The notes: generated from the letters alone by a model not told the origin. A stretch of 64,000 nt of DNA from Sulfurospirillum sp. UBA2217 (GCA_002328495.1 DCUJ01000013.1:186001-250000); one strand, 5' to 3'; positions 42,552 through 51,428 are shown, numbered from the stretch's first letter. A program made the numbers and translations.

Positions 42552-44444
42552 ATGCGATTAAAATATGTTTTTATCAAAGAGTACAAAAATCTAAAAGAGT
42601 TTAAAATAACCTTTGATGGAAGCAGTTTTATCGATGTTTTTGTAGGCAAAAATGGCTCTGGTAAATCGAACTTCTTTGAGGCTTTGATAAAGATTTTTCA
42701 TCATTTGCATAAAGATGCAGAGATTTCATTTGACTATGTCATTAAATATGAGATGAATGGGCATGAAATTGAAATCAGATGGGAAAATAACCAAAGATAT
42801 GTGGGTGGAAGAGCTCAAGCTACTTTGGGTCAAACTCCATTTCCAAATAACATCATAGTCTATTATTCAGGGCATAATAAGCAAATTGCACACTTACTTA
42901 ATCAGTATGAGTCTTCTTTTGGAAAGAGAATTAAAAATTCTACTGTTGATGATAGTAGATTTTTTATTGGGATTGGTCCAGAATATAAAGAAATTTTATT
43001 GTCTGTTTTATTACTGCAAAATGAAAGCAACAAAGCTAGAGAGTTTTTGGTTAATCAATTAGGGATTCATCGTTTAGGTATGCAAAAGCCTGGGCAGAGT
43101 GATTTAACAGAGCCAATATTAAAATTAGTTTTAAAGCGTCCAAAATATGCAAAAACTGATTCATTTAATATAGAGCATAATGATGAAAGTGATCAATATT
43201 GGAAAGCTGATGGCTTAGTGAAAGATTTTTTAACCAAACTATCTTTATGCAAAACCAGTACACCAGGTGGTGTGACTGTAACTGAAGGTTATTTGAGTTC
43301 AGATGATAAATATATTTTATATTTTGAAATCGAAAAAATACAAAATGAATTTAGTGGTTATTCATTGAAACAACTGTTTAATCAATTTGATAATCTCAAA
43401 ACTCTTGGCATGTTAGAAAGTATGTCAATTCCATTAGAATTAAACAATGGCTTGAGTGGAAATATTTTTGATTTTAGTGATGGTCAGTTCCAGTCAATTT
43501 ATATTTATACGATTATGGAAATTTTTAAAGATTTAGAGTGTGTTACTTTACTAGATGAACCTGATGCTTTTTTACATCCAGAATGGCAATTTAAATTTTT
43601 AGAACAAGTATATGAGATAACAAATACCACATCAAAAAACAATCATGTTTTGATGAGTAGTCATAGTGCAATTACTTTGGTAAATTATAATAATCGAAAA
43701 ATTAGAATGTTTGTTTTTGATAATGACAAGATTAAAAATATGAATGTTAATAAAGATTATGCAATAAAACAGCTTTCTTCAAATTTAATAATTTACAAAG
43801 AAAATGAGCAAATTTTAAATATTCTTAGAAATATTAATGTTGAAAGATTACCGATTCTTTTTACTGAAGGCAGTACTGATCCAGATATTATAAAATTAGC
43901 CTGGAATAATCTGTATCATGAACCTATACCATTTATTCCAATTTATGCTTTTAACTGCGATTATTTAAGACGATTAATCTTAGATGAACGAATTGAGAAT
44001 GAGTCGAATGGGAAACCGATTTTTGGGATATTTGATTTTGATTTGGCATACAACCAATGGAAATCAATAAAAGACAAAGGATCTTGGATAGATGTTGAAA
44101 CAGATCCATATAAAGGACTCTGCACTAAAAACTCTGCAAAAGAACAGTATGCTTTTATTCTACCCGTTCCGAATATTCAAGAAATAGAGAACCAAGTAAT
44201 TATTGATAAAGATGAAAAAACTCATTATGAGCATGACTCTGTAATGTGTATAGAACACCTTTTTTATAAGGCACCAAACACAGATACATACTTTGAAGTT
44301 ATTCGTAAGCCAGGTGGTGCCCAAATTGTTCAATTTAAAGGTGATAAAACACAATTCGCGAAAGATGTAGTGCCGACTATTGATGTGGCATATTTTGAAG
44401 TATTTAGACCAATGTTTGATTTTATAAAATCAAAATGCGTATAA
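42552..44444 (+). CDS. AAA ATPase with TOPRIM-like C-terminus (OLD-like)
   Basis: 630 residues. ABC/SMC-type ATPase: Walker A VGKNGSGKSNFFEA (about 31-44), signature-like DFSDGQFQSIYIYTI, Walker B VTLLDEPDAFLHPEW (about 331-345), SSHS switch. The C-terminal part has a TOPRIM-like set: Glu439 in LFTEGSTDPDI and Asp495-x-Asp497 in GIFDFDLAYNQW. This is the OLD/GajA layout, nucleases in phage defence. The ATG lies 1 bp after the hsdMS stop, so they are co-transcribed; single R-linked genes occur in Campylobacter type I loci (rlo genes). Confidence 0.8.
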   Translation: MRLKYVFIKEYKNLKEFKITFDGSSFIDVFVGKNGSGKSNFFEALIKIFHHLHKDAEISFDYVIKYEMNGHEIEIRWENNQRYVGGRAQATLGQTPFPNNIIVYYSGHNKQIAHLLNQYESSFGKRIKNSTVDDSRFFIGIGPEYKEILLSVLLLQNESNKAREFLVNQLGIHRLGMQKPGQSDLTEPILKLVLKRPKYAKTDSFNIEHNDESDQYWKADGLVKDFLTKLSLCKTSTPGGVTVTEGYLSSDDKYILYFEIEKIQNEFSGYSLKQLFNQFDNLKTLGMLESMSIPLELNNGLSGNIFDFSDGQFQSIYIYTIMEIFKDLECVTLLDEPDAFLHPEWQFKFLEQVYEITNTTSKNNHVLMSSHSAITLVNYNNRKIRMFVFDNDKIKNMNVNKDYAIKQLSSNLIIYKENEQILNILRNINVERLPILFTEGSTDPDIIKLAWNNLYHEPIPFIPIYAFNCDYLRRLILDERIENESNGKPIFGIFDFDLAYNQWKSIKDKGSWIDVETDPYKGLCTKNSAKEQYAFILPVPNIQEIENQVIIDKDEKTHYEHDSVMCIEHLFYKAPNTDTYFEVIRKPGGAQIVQFKGDKTQFAKDVVPTIDVAYFEVFRPMFDFIKSKCV

Positions 44445-44459
44445 ACAGGAAAAAATCAG

Positions 44460-44684
44460 ATGACACAAGAAGAAGTTTATGACTTTATGGGCCATTTGGC
44501 CATTGCACTATACACAAGTAAAATACAAATTAATTTGAGTGCTCAAAACGCTATTTTGGCCGATAAAGAAGCCGAATATGCAAGTAATCGTGGACTCGCA
44601 AAAGGTGTAGCAACCGCCTATAAGAGATGGAAAGAAAAAGATCCGGGTTATCCATCACGCCATAGCATTCACTTACGTGGATAG
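44460..44684 (+). CDS. Small protein of unknown function, 74 aa
   Basis: 74 residues, start MTQEEVYDFMGHLAIALYTSKIQ, 15 bp after the ATPase gene, with AGGAAAA upstream. Ends in a basic, histidine-bearing tail (YKRWKEKDPGYPSRHSIHLRG). Helical, soluble, no family I recognise. The 81-bp gap to the helicase gene keeps it within the same operon. Could be a regulator or a small partner of the flanking proteins; that is a guess. Confidence 0.6.
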   Translation: MTQEEVYDFMGHLAIALYTSKIQINLSAQNAILADKEAEYASNRGLAKGVATAYKRWKEKDPGYPSRHSIHLRG

Positions 44685-44765
44685 AAATGGGGAATTGCCC
44701 TGGCAATAAAAGATTTTTTAGATTTGTATTGATTTTCTCCCATTAAATTATGAAGGACTCAAATT

Positions 44766-47700
44766 ATGAATATTCCTATAAAACATTTATCCGTTAGAGT
44801 TCCTTGGCATGATGCTGGATGGAATGGAAAAATATGTTGTAACCCAAGAGAAAATGGGTCATGTATGTTTTTGCCAAGAATAAATGAATCGAAGGACGTC
44901 GATCTAGAAGAAAAGAATAAAGACAAATGGATACATGAACTAGATACAAAAGATTATCCTCCATGTGTGGGTGAAAAAGTACATTTTATGTCACCTCATG
45001 CTATCTATAAAAAAGTCAAACATCCATATAGCGAAAACGCAAATAATCAACAATTCTATGGTCACTATAGAGAAACAACTTATTGCTTTTCTGGATATAG
45101 TTTTTCTGTCATTCCCTATAACTGGATGCTGAAAGATTCCAAAACAAATACCTCGCAAAAAGCATTAGATTTACAAATTTTTTATGAAGCTCAGAAAGAG
45201 CCAAAACTTGGATTTGCAAATACTTGGGTTCAGCAACTGGACAATCAAAAAGCTCTTCTTGATACGTTTATACAGCCGATAGAAGTGAATAAATCTCTTG
45301 TGTTTATTTACGCTAAAAATATCCCATTTGTAGATTCCACCGAAAGAATCCTGATCGGGGTAGGGCACGTTGAAAAAATTGGGGAATTGACAGAATACGA
45401 GTATGAGCCAAATCTTCCAAAAACATTTCAAAGTACATTGTGGGAAAGACCAGTCTTCCATACGATTCGAGAAGGTTTTGAAAATGGCTTCTTATTGCCA
45501 TATCAAGAGTTTTTCAAATTGGCAGAAAAAGACGAATCAATTCATATTACAGATTATATTGCTTTCGCTCCAACATTTGAAGAGTTCTCTTATGGTACAG
45601 AATGGGTCTCGAACGATTCAGCTATTGAGTCGCTGTTGATCCTACAAGAAAAACTAAAAAAATTTCAATCGTATCTTCCAAATGTAAACTATGAAAAGCA
45701 ACTCAGATGGATAGATAATGAGGTATCTAAACTATGGAAAATGCGGGGTCCTTTTCCAGGTTTAGGTGCTGTTTTATCTGGGTTGAACGTCAATGAAGGT
45801 AATTTAATCGCTTGGGAATTAGACAAACTAATTCGTGATGAAGATACCAGTGAAGTCGTCAAAAATCCATGGGATTATGTTGAGTTGATTTTCGCTGGTG
45901 ATATTTCATTCTTACCAAAAAATTTACATATCTCTATCAGTAATACGCATAAAGCAACTTGGCAAAGATTCAGTATAGAAGAAAAAGAATTTCTGCATTT
46001 ACTAAGTAGGATGAATGTCTCTAATGACCAAGTAAAAATCGTCATTGATCTAAAGGAAAAAGATCAAGTTGAAAATTTAAAGAATCCGTACTTATTGTAC
46101 GAAAGAACCAGATTAGCTGATATTCAATTTTCATTATCCATGATAGATAAGGCTATTTTTGCATCTGCAACTATTCTGCAAAAATTTCCTTTATCGAGTC
46201 AAACAGATATTTCAGATTCTTTAGATGAAAGAAGAATCAGAGCATTTGGCGTATATTTATTAGAACAAGCTGCTAATCTTGGTAATACAATTCTAACTGC
46301 TGAACAATTGGTTACGAAATTTGATGAAATGCCAATTCAACCATTATGCAATCCATCTATCAAAAATTTGATAGCAATCGATAATTTTTTACAAGAAGAA
46401 ATTATTCGCAATGGTTTGAACAGCGAAGATGAGACTTATTATTTTAAATTGAAGCGATTTGAATTAATCAAGAAGAAAATAGAAAACTTTGTTACAAAAC
46501 GTCTTAAAAGAGAATTGGATGTAAAAAATATACCTAATTGGCAAAAAGTTTTTGAAAGCCGATTTGAAAGTATCGATCAATCTAAACCATTATGGTATCA
46601 AAAACGGGATCAAGAAGCACGAACAGAGAAAGTCAATGCATTGGATATTCTTTCTAAAAATAGAATTTCTGTATTAATTGGTCCAGCTGGAACTGGAAAA
46701 ACGACATTACTCGATCTATTTTGCGAACAAGACTTTATTCATAATGGGACGATTTTGAAGCTTGCTCCAACTGGTAAAGCTAGAGTGAAATTAGGAAAAG
46801 ATGCACAAACGCTTGCACAATTTTTGATTGGTGTAAAAAGATATGATCCAAGTACGGGTCAATATTTTATGAATGATAATGCATCTCCAGTATCCTATAA
46901 CACAGTCATAATAGATGAAGCTTCAATGATAACAGAAGAGCAACTAGCAGCACTAGTGGATAGTCTCACTAGTGTAGATCGATTTATTTTGGTTGGAGAT
47001 TATAGACAACTACCTCCTATAGGCGCTGGACGTCCATTTGTTGATATCATTGAATATATGAAGCAAGAACAGAAGGGGATGGCGGAATTAAAAATATTGT
47101 TTCGGCAGTATTCGCCTGAACATTTATCAGAAGAAGAACCTGATCGTCTTGATGTGCGTTTAGGACAATGGTTTAGTGATGATGAAATTAAAAAAAATGA
47201 GATTGATATTTTTAAAGAGATTGAAGAGAATACGACAAAAGAGTGGGAACACATTAAATTTATTGAATGGGATAATGTAAAACATTTAGAAGAAATTCTC
47301 GTTGATATTACGAATGCTGAGATTGAAGTGCTACTGAAATCTGAAAAAAATACATTGCGTGATGCTCAAGCAAACTTTGATGCTTCTTTGGGTGCTAAAT
47401 ATATAGAACAATATAAATGGTCTGCATTCGATATTGATTCAGCAAAAAAAATAGAAAGCTGGCAAATCTTATCTCCAACACGTACTGCAGGATATGGGAC
47501 TAAAGTTTTAAATCAACAAATTCAAAAGGTTTTTAGAGGAAAAACAAAGCAAAAAGCTATATTTCCAGGTGAGTATCAAAAGCGTAAAATGAATAGACCA
47601 GTTGGCGATGATAGTATAGTTTTTGGTGACAAAGTCATTAATACAAACAATCTCAGATGGGATAAACCTTGGAACAAAATCTTCAATCCAAATAATGAAA

Positions 47701-48530
47701 ATGTGAGTTCAATTTTAAAATACATCGCAAATGGTGAAATAGGCATACATATCGGTAAATATGGGGAATGGAATGGTCCACGTCCTATCCAGATTGCTTT
47801 CTCTTCTCAATCAAAATATGCTTATGAATTTTCTGAATCTGATTTTAAAGAAGATGGTAATGTTCAAATGGAATTGGCTTATTCCATCACTGTTCATAAA
47901 TCTCAAGGAAGCGGGTTTAAAACGGTCATGTTTATCTTGCCAAATCCATGTGGTATTCTTTCAAGAGAATTATTTTACACTGCACTTACACGACAAGAAG
48001 ACCGGATTGTTATTCTTCATCAAGGTAGTTTTAAAGATTTTAGAAAATATTCTACAGGTGAGTATTCAGATACAGCTAAAAGACTGACGGATTTATTTGG
48101 GACACCAACACTCAAACAAATTAATCATAAATTTTATGATTCAAAATACATTCAAATCTCTGAAAATGGTGAATTTATGATTTCAAAATCTGAAGTCATA
48201 ATTGCTGACAAATTGCTTCACTATCGTATCCGGTATGCATACGAGGCACCATTAACTGATGTCAAAGGGATCACTATTCACCCAGATTTTACAATTGAAG
48301 ATAATAATACTGGGATTATCTATTATTGGGAGCATTTAGGAATGCTTATTGATGATGGTTACCGAAGTAAATGGAAGAGAAAACAAGAATGGTATGATCG
48401 AAACGGAATTCAAGAATATACAAAAAATCCTAATGCTGATAAGCAACTGATTCTTACACGTGATAAACCGGATGGGGGTATTGATTCTTTAGAAATTAAA
48501 AATATTATTGAGGAACTTTTTACTATATAA
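44766..48530 (+). CDS. Large SF1B (RecD-like) helicase with nuclease-like C-terminus
   Basis: 1254 residues. Residues 1-130 form an unrecognised Cys/His-containing domain (RVPWHDAGWNGKICCNPREN, CMFLPRI, YPPCVGEKVHFM). The helicase spans about 610-1080: Walker A GPAGTGKTTLL (639-649), IIDEASMI (about 715), GDYRQLPPIG (about 743), TVHKSQGSGFK (about 1040) and FYTALTRQ (about 1070), all RecD/Dda-like. The tail (1135-1254) has Glu in KSEVII, PDFTI, and YWEHLGML with a downstream KRKQEWY, a PD-(D/E)xK-like pattern. Likely acts on foreign DNA; no HKD motif, so it is not a PLD-type helicase fusion. Confidence 0.8.
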   Translation: MNIPIKHLSVRVPWHDAGWNGKICCNPRENGSCMFLPRINESKDVDLEEKNKDKWIHELDTKDYPPCVGEKVHFMSPHAIYKKVKHPYSENANNQQFYGHYRETTYCFSGYSFSVIPYNWMLKDSKTNTSQKALDLQIFYEAQKEPKLGFANTWVQQLDNQKALLDTFIQPIEVNKSLVFIYAKNIPFVDSTERILIGVGHVEKIGELTEYEYEPNLPKTFQSTLWERPVFHTIREGFENGFLLPYQEFFKLAEKDESIHITDYIAFAPTFEEFSYGTEWVSNDSAIESLLILQEKLKKFQSYLPNVNYEKQLRWIDNEVSKLWKMRGPFPGLGAVLSGLNVNEGNLIAWELDKLIRDEDTSEVVKNPWDYVELIFAGDISFLPKNLHISISNTHKATWQRFSIEEKEFLHLLSRMNVSNDQVKIVIDLKEKDQVENLKNPYLLYERTRLADIQFSLSMIDKAIFASATILQKFPLSSQTDISDSLDERRIRAFGVYLLEQAANLGNTILTAEQLVTKFDEMPIQPLCNPSIKNLIAIDNFLQEEIIRNGLNSEDETYYFKLKRFELIKKKIENFVTKRLKRELDVKNIPNWQKVFESRFESIDQSKPLWYQKRDQEARTEKVNALDILSKNRISVLIGPAGTGKTTLLDLFCEQDFIHNGTILKLAPTGKARVKLGKDAQTLAQFLIGVKRYDPSTGQYFMNDNASPVSYNTVIIDEASMITEEQLAALVDSLTSVDRFILVGDYRQLPPIGAGRPFVDIIEYMKQEQKGMAELKILFRQYSPEHLSEEEPDRLDVRLGQWFSDDEIKKNEIDIFKEIEENTTKEWEHIKFIEWDNVKHLEEILVDITNAEIEVLLKSEKNTLRDAQANFDASLGAKYIEQYKWSAFDIDSAKKIESWQILSPTRTAGYGTKVLNQQIQKVFRGKTKQKAIFPGEYQKRKMNRPVGDDSIVFGDKVINTNNLRWDKPWNKIFNPNNENVSSILKYIANGEIGIHIGKYGEWNGPRPIQIAFSSQSKYAYEFSESDFKEDGNVQMELAYSITVHKSQGSGFKTVMFILPNPCGILSRELFYTALTRQEDRIVILHQGSFKDFRKYSTGEYSDTAKRLTDLFGTPTLKQINHKFYDSKYIQISENGEFMISKSEVIIADKLLHYRIRYAYEAPLTDVKGITIHPDFTIEDNNTGIIYYWEHLGMLIDDGYRSKWKRKQEWYDRNGIQEYTKNPNADKQLILTRDKPDGGIDSLEIKNIIEELFTI

Positions 48531-48534
48531 GTAG

Positions 48535-48601
48535 TTCGATGTACTAAATTTTACATCGAAGAAAGTCCTATTGCATTAATCGAGGTAAAATTTAGTACAT
48601 C
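48535..48601. terminator. Bidirectional hairpin with two alternative pairings
   Basis: A 17-bp perfect inverted repeat (48538-48554 with 48585-48601) brackets a 30-nt loop, while TTCGATGTA (48535-48543) can instead pair with TACATCGAA (48552-48560). It lies between the convergent stops of the helicase and phosphatase genes. Likely ends transcription from both sides; the two folds exclude one another. Confidence 0.6.
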
Positions 48602-49283
48602 AACCAATATATTTTTGAGTAAAAACTCTTTTCGATGGATATTCCAATGCACTTAATGAGCCACAATACACACATCCTGTGTCGATACCACAGAAATGAT
48701 CCGTTATCCAAGGCTCGCTAAAATGCTCATGTCCGAACACGTTAAATACAGGGTACTGGAGATAATTTTTTTCATAAGGGTAAAGAGGTTTTTGCACGCC
48801 GTATAGGATTGATTTTGAGATACGGTTATTACGCAAATAGATAGGATTTTTTGATTGATAAAACGGTAAACCAAATCCATGTGTTACAAAAAGAGTTTTA
48901 TTGTTTTCATCTTTGATGTCATATTCTAAATAATCAGGTAAGCTTTTCATCCATGTTAAATGCTCTTCTAAATCAACGTTGGATAAGTTAGTGTAACTTA
49001 ACTTAGTTTGCTCTCCACCGTTACCACTACTTAACCAATCACGCATATCCTTTGTTTCATAAGCTTCGACCATTACGGCTTCATGGTTGCCTTTGATACA
49101 ATCGTATCCACCGTTTTTAACATACTCAATAACACGAGCAGAATCCTTGCCTCTATCAATCAAGTCACCTACAAAAATAAGATGTGATTTTTCCTTGTTA
49201 GGTAGTTGTTCGATAAGTTGCATTAGGGTAGTGTAACATCCGTGAACATCACCGATGATATAGGCTGAATCATCTTGTATCAT
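48600..49283 (-). CDS. PPP-type metallophosphoesterase (serine/threonine phosphatase or ApaH-like)
   Basis: 227 residues. All PPP motifs: YIIGDVHGCYTTL, FVGDLIDRGKDS, CIKGNHEAV, and later histidines FVTHGF and FGHEH. Similar in plan to phage lambda phosphatase and PrpE. Substrate may be phosphoproteins or dinucleoside polyphosphates. Last gene of a four-gene minus-strand operon. Confidence 0.88.
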   Translation of the reverse strand: MIQDDSAYIIGDVHGCYTTLMQLIEQLPNKEKSHLIFVGDLIDRGKDSARVIEYVKNGGYDCIKGNHEAVMVEAYETKDMRDWLSSGNGGEQTKLSYTNLSNVDLEEHLTWMKSLPDYLEYDIKDENNKTLFVTHGFGLPFYQSKNPIYLRNNRISKSILYGVQKPLYPYEKNYLQYPVFNVFGHEHFSEPWITDHFCGIDTGCVYCGSLSALEYPSKRVFTQKYIG

Positions 49284-49308
49284 AGTACTTCTTTCATCTT
49301 ATTAAGTT

Positions 49309-49800
49309 TTAATTGCTTCCCGTTATTTTATATTGGTTAAATCGTTGCATATCAACACCGCTCAATAGCCCATAAAGCCGTGCAAGTCCATCACCTGCAT
49401 CTTGATTTCTTTCATGGTATAAACCTGCTCTTTGCTTAAGCGTGAAAGATAGTTTTAATGGCTTATTGGTTAGAAATGAATAAAGATACGCACTTCTAGC
49501 TCTTGCTTCTTTTGAGAGATTAACATTCTTAGCCATTTGCTTTAAAATATCTGCACTTTCACCCGATGTAAGGTATTTAAAAAGTTCTTCTTCAAAATCC
49601 CTATACGAGGTAAAATGTTCTTGATTTTCAAGTAAGACTATGAGATGTTGATTATCTTTTTGCATAAGCAGGTTTTGCGCTACATGATAGTCTAATCGTT
49701 CCAACAGCACATAAAGATTTTCTCTATTTTTCTTATGTTTCCAAGCTTGGAGTGTTCGTATAGAGATACCCAATAATTGTGACATTTGCGCTTGTGTCAT
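49309..49800 (-). CDS. HTH-domain protein
   Basis: 163 residues. MTQAQMSQLLGISIRTLQAWKHKKN is a Cro/XRE-like helix-turn-helix at the very N-terminus. The C-terminal part, with ARARSAYLYSFLTNKPLKLSFTLKQRAGLYHERNQDAGDGLARLYGLL, looks like a separate conserved domain that I do not recognise. Starts 3 bp after its upstream neighbour, so they are tightly coupled. Could regulate the operon through the palindrome at 50174. Confidence 0.65.
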   Translation of the reverse strand: MTQAQMSQLLGISIRTLQAWKHKKNRENLYVLLERLDYHVAQNLLMQKDNQHLIVLLENQEHFTSYRDFEEELFKYLTSGESADILKQMAKNVNLSKEARARSAYLYSFLTNKPLKLSFTLKQRAGLYHERNQDAGDGLARLYGLLSGVDMQRFNQYKITGSN

Positions 49801-49803
49801 GGA

Positions 49804-50145
49804 TCACTCCTTCTGCTGTTCTCTAAGGCTTTTTAAATCTTTTTTAATGCGTTCTTTTATAGTTTTGATACCTTTTTCATAGGTAACTTCGCCTTTAGCT
49901 TGTTTTACCATCAGTTCAATATCAAAGCGATCACAATATTGATGTCCTATGGCTTGACCTCGGATAGTGCTTTCAATCGAAGCATATTGATCGTTAGGCA
50001 ATGTATCTTTGTACTCGTTGAGTATTGCCAAACTTTCACTCAAGCTTTTAGGATGATAGGGCATCTTATAGCTTTGTTGCATAAACGCATCTAAGCTGTG
50101 GTTGTATTCATAGTCTGTTTGAAATTTTGCATCGTTGTCGTACAT
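49804..50145 (-). CDS. Small protein, possibly VbhA-like antitoxin
   Basis: 113 residues from ATG 50145 (AGAGG six bases upstream). The C-terminal ASIESTIRGQAIGHQYCDRFDIELMVKQAKGEV then EKGIKTIKERI loosely follows VbhA-type antitoxins (SxxxxG, then a GE-x-I helix), which block Fic toxins. No Fic gene (HPFxxGNG) is in the window, so the assignment is weak. It is coupled to the HTH gene downstream; the two together could also be a toxin-antitoxin pair. Confidence 0.45.
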   Translation of the reverse strand: MYDNDAKFQTDYEYNHSLDAFMQQSYKMPYHPKSLSESLAILNEYKDTLPNDQYASIESTIRGQAIGHQYCDRFDIELMVKQAKGEVTYEKGIKTIKERIKKDLKSLREQQKE

Positions 50146-50173
50146 TAACTTACCTCTTTTTACTTTAGATTTC

Positions 50174-50199
50174 ACATATATATGTCAAAAATAAACTAA
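50174..50199. promoter_or_regulatory. Second copy of the island palindrome
   Basis: Matches 34855-34880 at 25 of 26 bases (ACATATATATGT core). It begins 29 bp upstream of the start of the 113-aa gene on the minus strand and overlaps the stop of the preceding phosphoesterase gene, a fitting place for an operator of the internal promoter. Confidence 0.55.
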
Positions 50200-51035
50200 A
50201 CAATTTCTCGTGTAACGATCTTGCCTTTATAGTGTTCACTTTTATAACCTAAGGCACTGGTAACAAATTTTTTATTGTGCCAAATATACATCTTACGCTC
50301 ATGAGTATGTCCGTAGATCCATACTTTAGCGGTTGTTTTAATGGCTAAAGCTTCACCATCAAAGCAGAAAAAAGACGTTGTTTCATCTCTTTCAAATCCT
50401 TTGGTTTGAAATTCCATTTTTGTACTTGGATTGTAATGTGACACCATGACATCACATTGTTGATGCACAGCTTCTAATTTGGCATACTCTTCTTGGTAGA
50501 GTTCATCAAAATTGGCAATATTCATATATTTTTTATCATTTAAAGAATTACCCCAAAGCTCTTGTAAAAAAGCTTCTATATCGCCACTGTAAGATTGTAA
50601 CATCTTAAGAGAGTGCTTGTTTTTTTGAACATAAGCACTGTTGTACCACCCCATAGCACCACCAAATTTAATACCCTCAAACTCTACAACATCACCGTCT
50701 AAAACAATAATGTCGTTTTGCCTATAGAGTTTCTTTGACTTCTTGGCTTTAGCATGTGCTGTTTGTAACAGATTAAAACCGATAAGGTAATAGTCATGGT
50801 TGCCCAATACTATGATAATCTCTTTATAATAGACTTCTTTGAGTATTTTTAAGACAGAGACATTTTGTAGGATATTATGTCCGATATCGCCTGCAACAAT
50901 TAAATAATTTCCTTTTGGTTTCAAACTACGCCAAAAACCTACAACCATGTCCCTACTAGGAATTGTGTTATAGCCAAACCAACTATCTAAATGTAGATCA
51001 CTGATGATATCAACCAACATGAGTACTTCTTTCAT
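50196..51035 (-). CDS. Calcineurin-like metallophosphoesterase
   Basis: 279 residues. VDIISDLHLDSWFG, IVAGDIGHN, IVLGNHDYY, VSHYNP and IYGHTHERK supply the dinuclear-metal ligands. Soluble, substrate unknown; similar free-standing phosphoesterases act on nucleotides or DNA ends. ATG 51035 and ATG 51020 are both possible starts; 51020 has AAGAAG just upstream. Divergent from the RHH gene. Confidence 0.85.
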   Translation of the reverse strand: MKEVLMLVDIISDLHLDSWFGYNTIPSRDMVVGFWRSLKPKGNYLIVAGDIGHNILQNVSVLKILKEVYYKEIIIVLGNHDYYLIGFNLLQTAHAKAKKSKKLYRQNDIIVLDGDVVEFEGIKFGGAMGWYNSAYVQKNKHSLKMLQSYSGDIEAFLQELWGNSLNDKKYMNIANFDELYQEEYAKLEAVHQQCDVMVSHYNPSTKMEFQTKGFERDETTSFFCFDGEALAIKTTAKVWIYGHTHERKMYIWHNKKFVTSALGYKSEHYKGKIVTREIV

Positions 51036-51121
51036 ATATTTTTTACATGTGTAAGCATAATACAGTCTCCTTTAACCTTGTATTATATATAATATTATTA
51101 ATAAGCATTATGGAGTAAGTT

Positions 51122-51421
51122 ATGATAGATTCAAACAACCTAAATTTAGGCAAATTAACATCGGATATTGACTTCTTATCACGAACATTAAAAGAGGTAA
51201 AAACGCTTATTAAAGATAAAGAAGAAAAATTTCAAGTTGTTGCTAAACGTGATAGAAAAAGACGTGAAAGTCTTAAAAAGGCTCAAAAGAGGTTTGTTAA
51301 TGTATCAACGAATATTAAAGCCGAGGAGTATGTTAAGTTAGAATCGAAACTCAAAGAGCTTAAGATGAGCAAGTCGGCTTATTTGAAAATGTTGATTGAA
51401 AAGGATATTAATATAGCTTAA
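51122..51421 (+). CDS. Coiled-coil protein with ribbon-helix-helix-like C-terminus
   Basis: 99 residues. A charged coiled coil (about 15-60), then FVNVSTNIKAEEYVKLESKLKELKMSKSAYLKMLIEK, the ribbon-helix-helix pattern seen in MobC/CopG-type DNA-binding proteins. ATG preceded by ATGGAGTAAGTT with GGAG. Upstream TATATAAT-type DNA gives a promoter. May control the divergent phosphoesterase operon or recombination. Confidence 0.6.
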   Translation: MIDSNNLNLGKLTSDIDFLSRTLKEVKTLIKDKEEKFQVVAKRDRKRRESLKKAQKRFVNVSTNIKAEEYVKLESKLKELKMSKSAYLKMLIEKDINIA

Positions 51422-51428
51422 AAAGTGT

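Noticed and set aside
42552..44444. Part of the HsdS subunit
   Set aside because: It has a full ATPase with Walker A/B and TOPRIM residues and no target-recognition domain.
44766..48530. Mokosh-type defence protein
   Set aside because: The helicase class fits, but there is no HxK phospholipase-D motif and no kinase partner.
49804..50145. Fic toxin-VbhA antitoxin pair
   Set aside because: No Fic motif anywhere in the window; resemblance to VbhA is loose, so only mentioned as possible.
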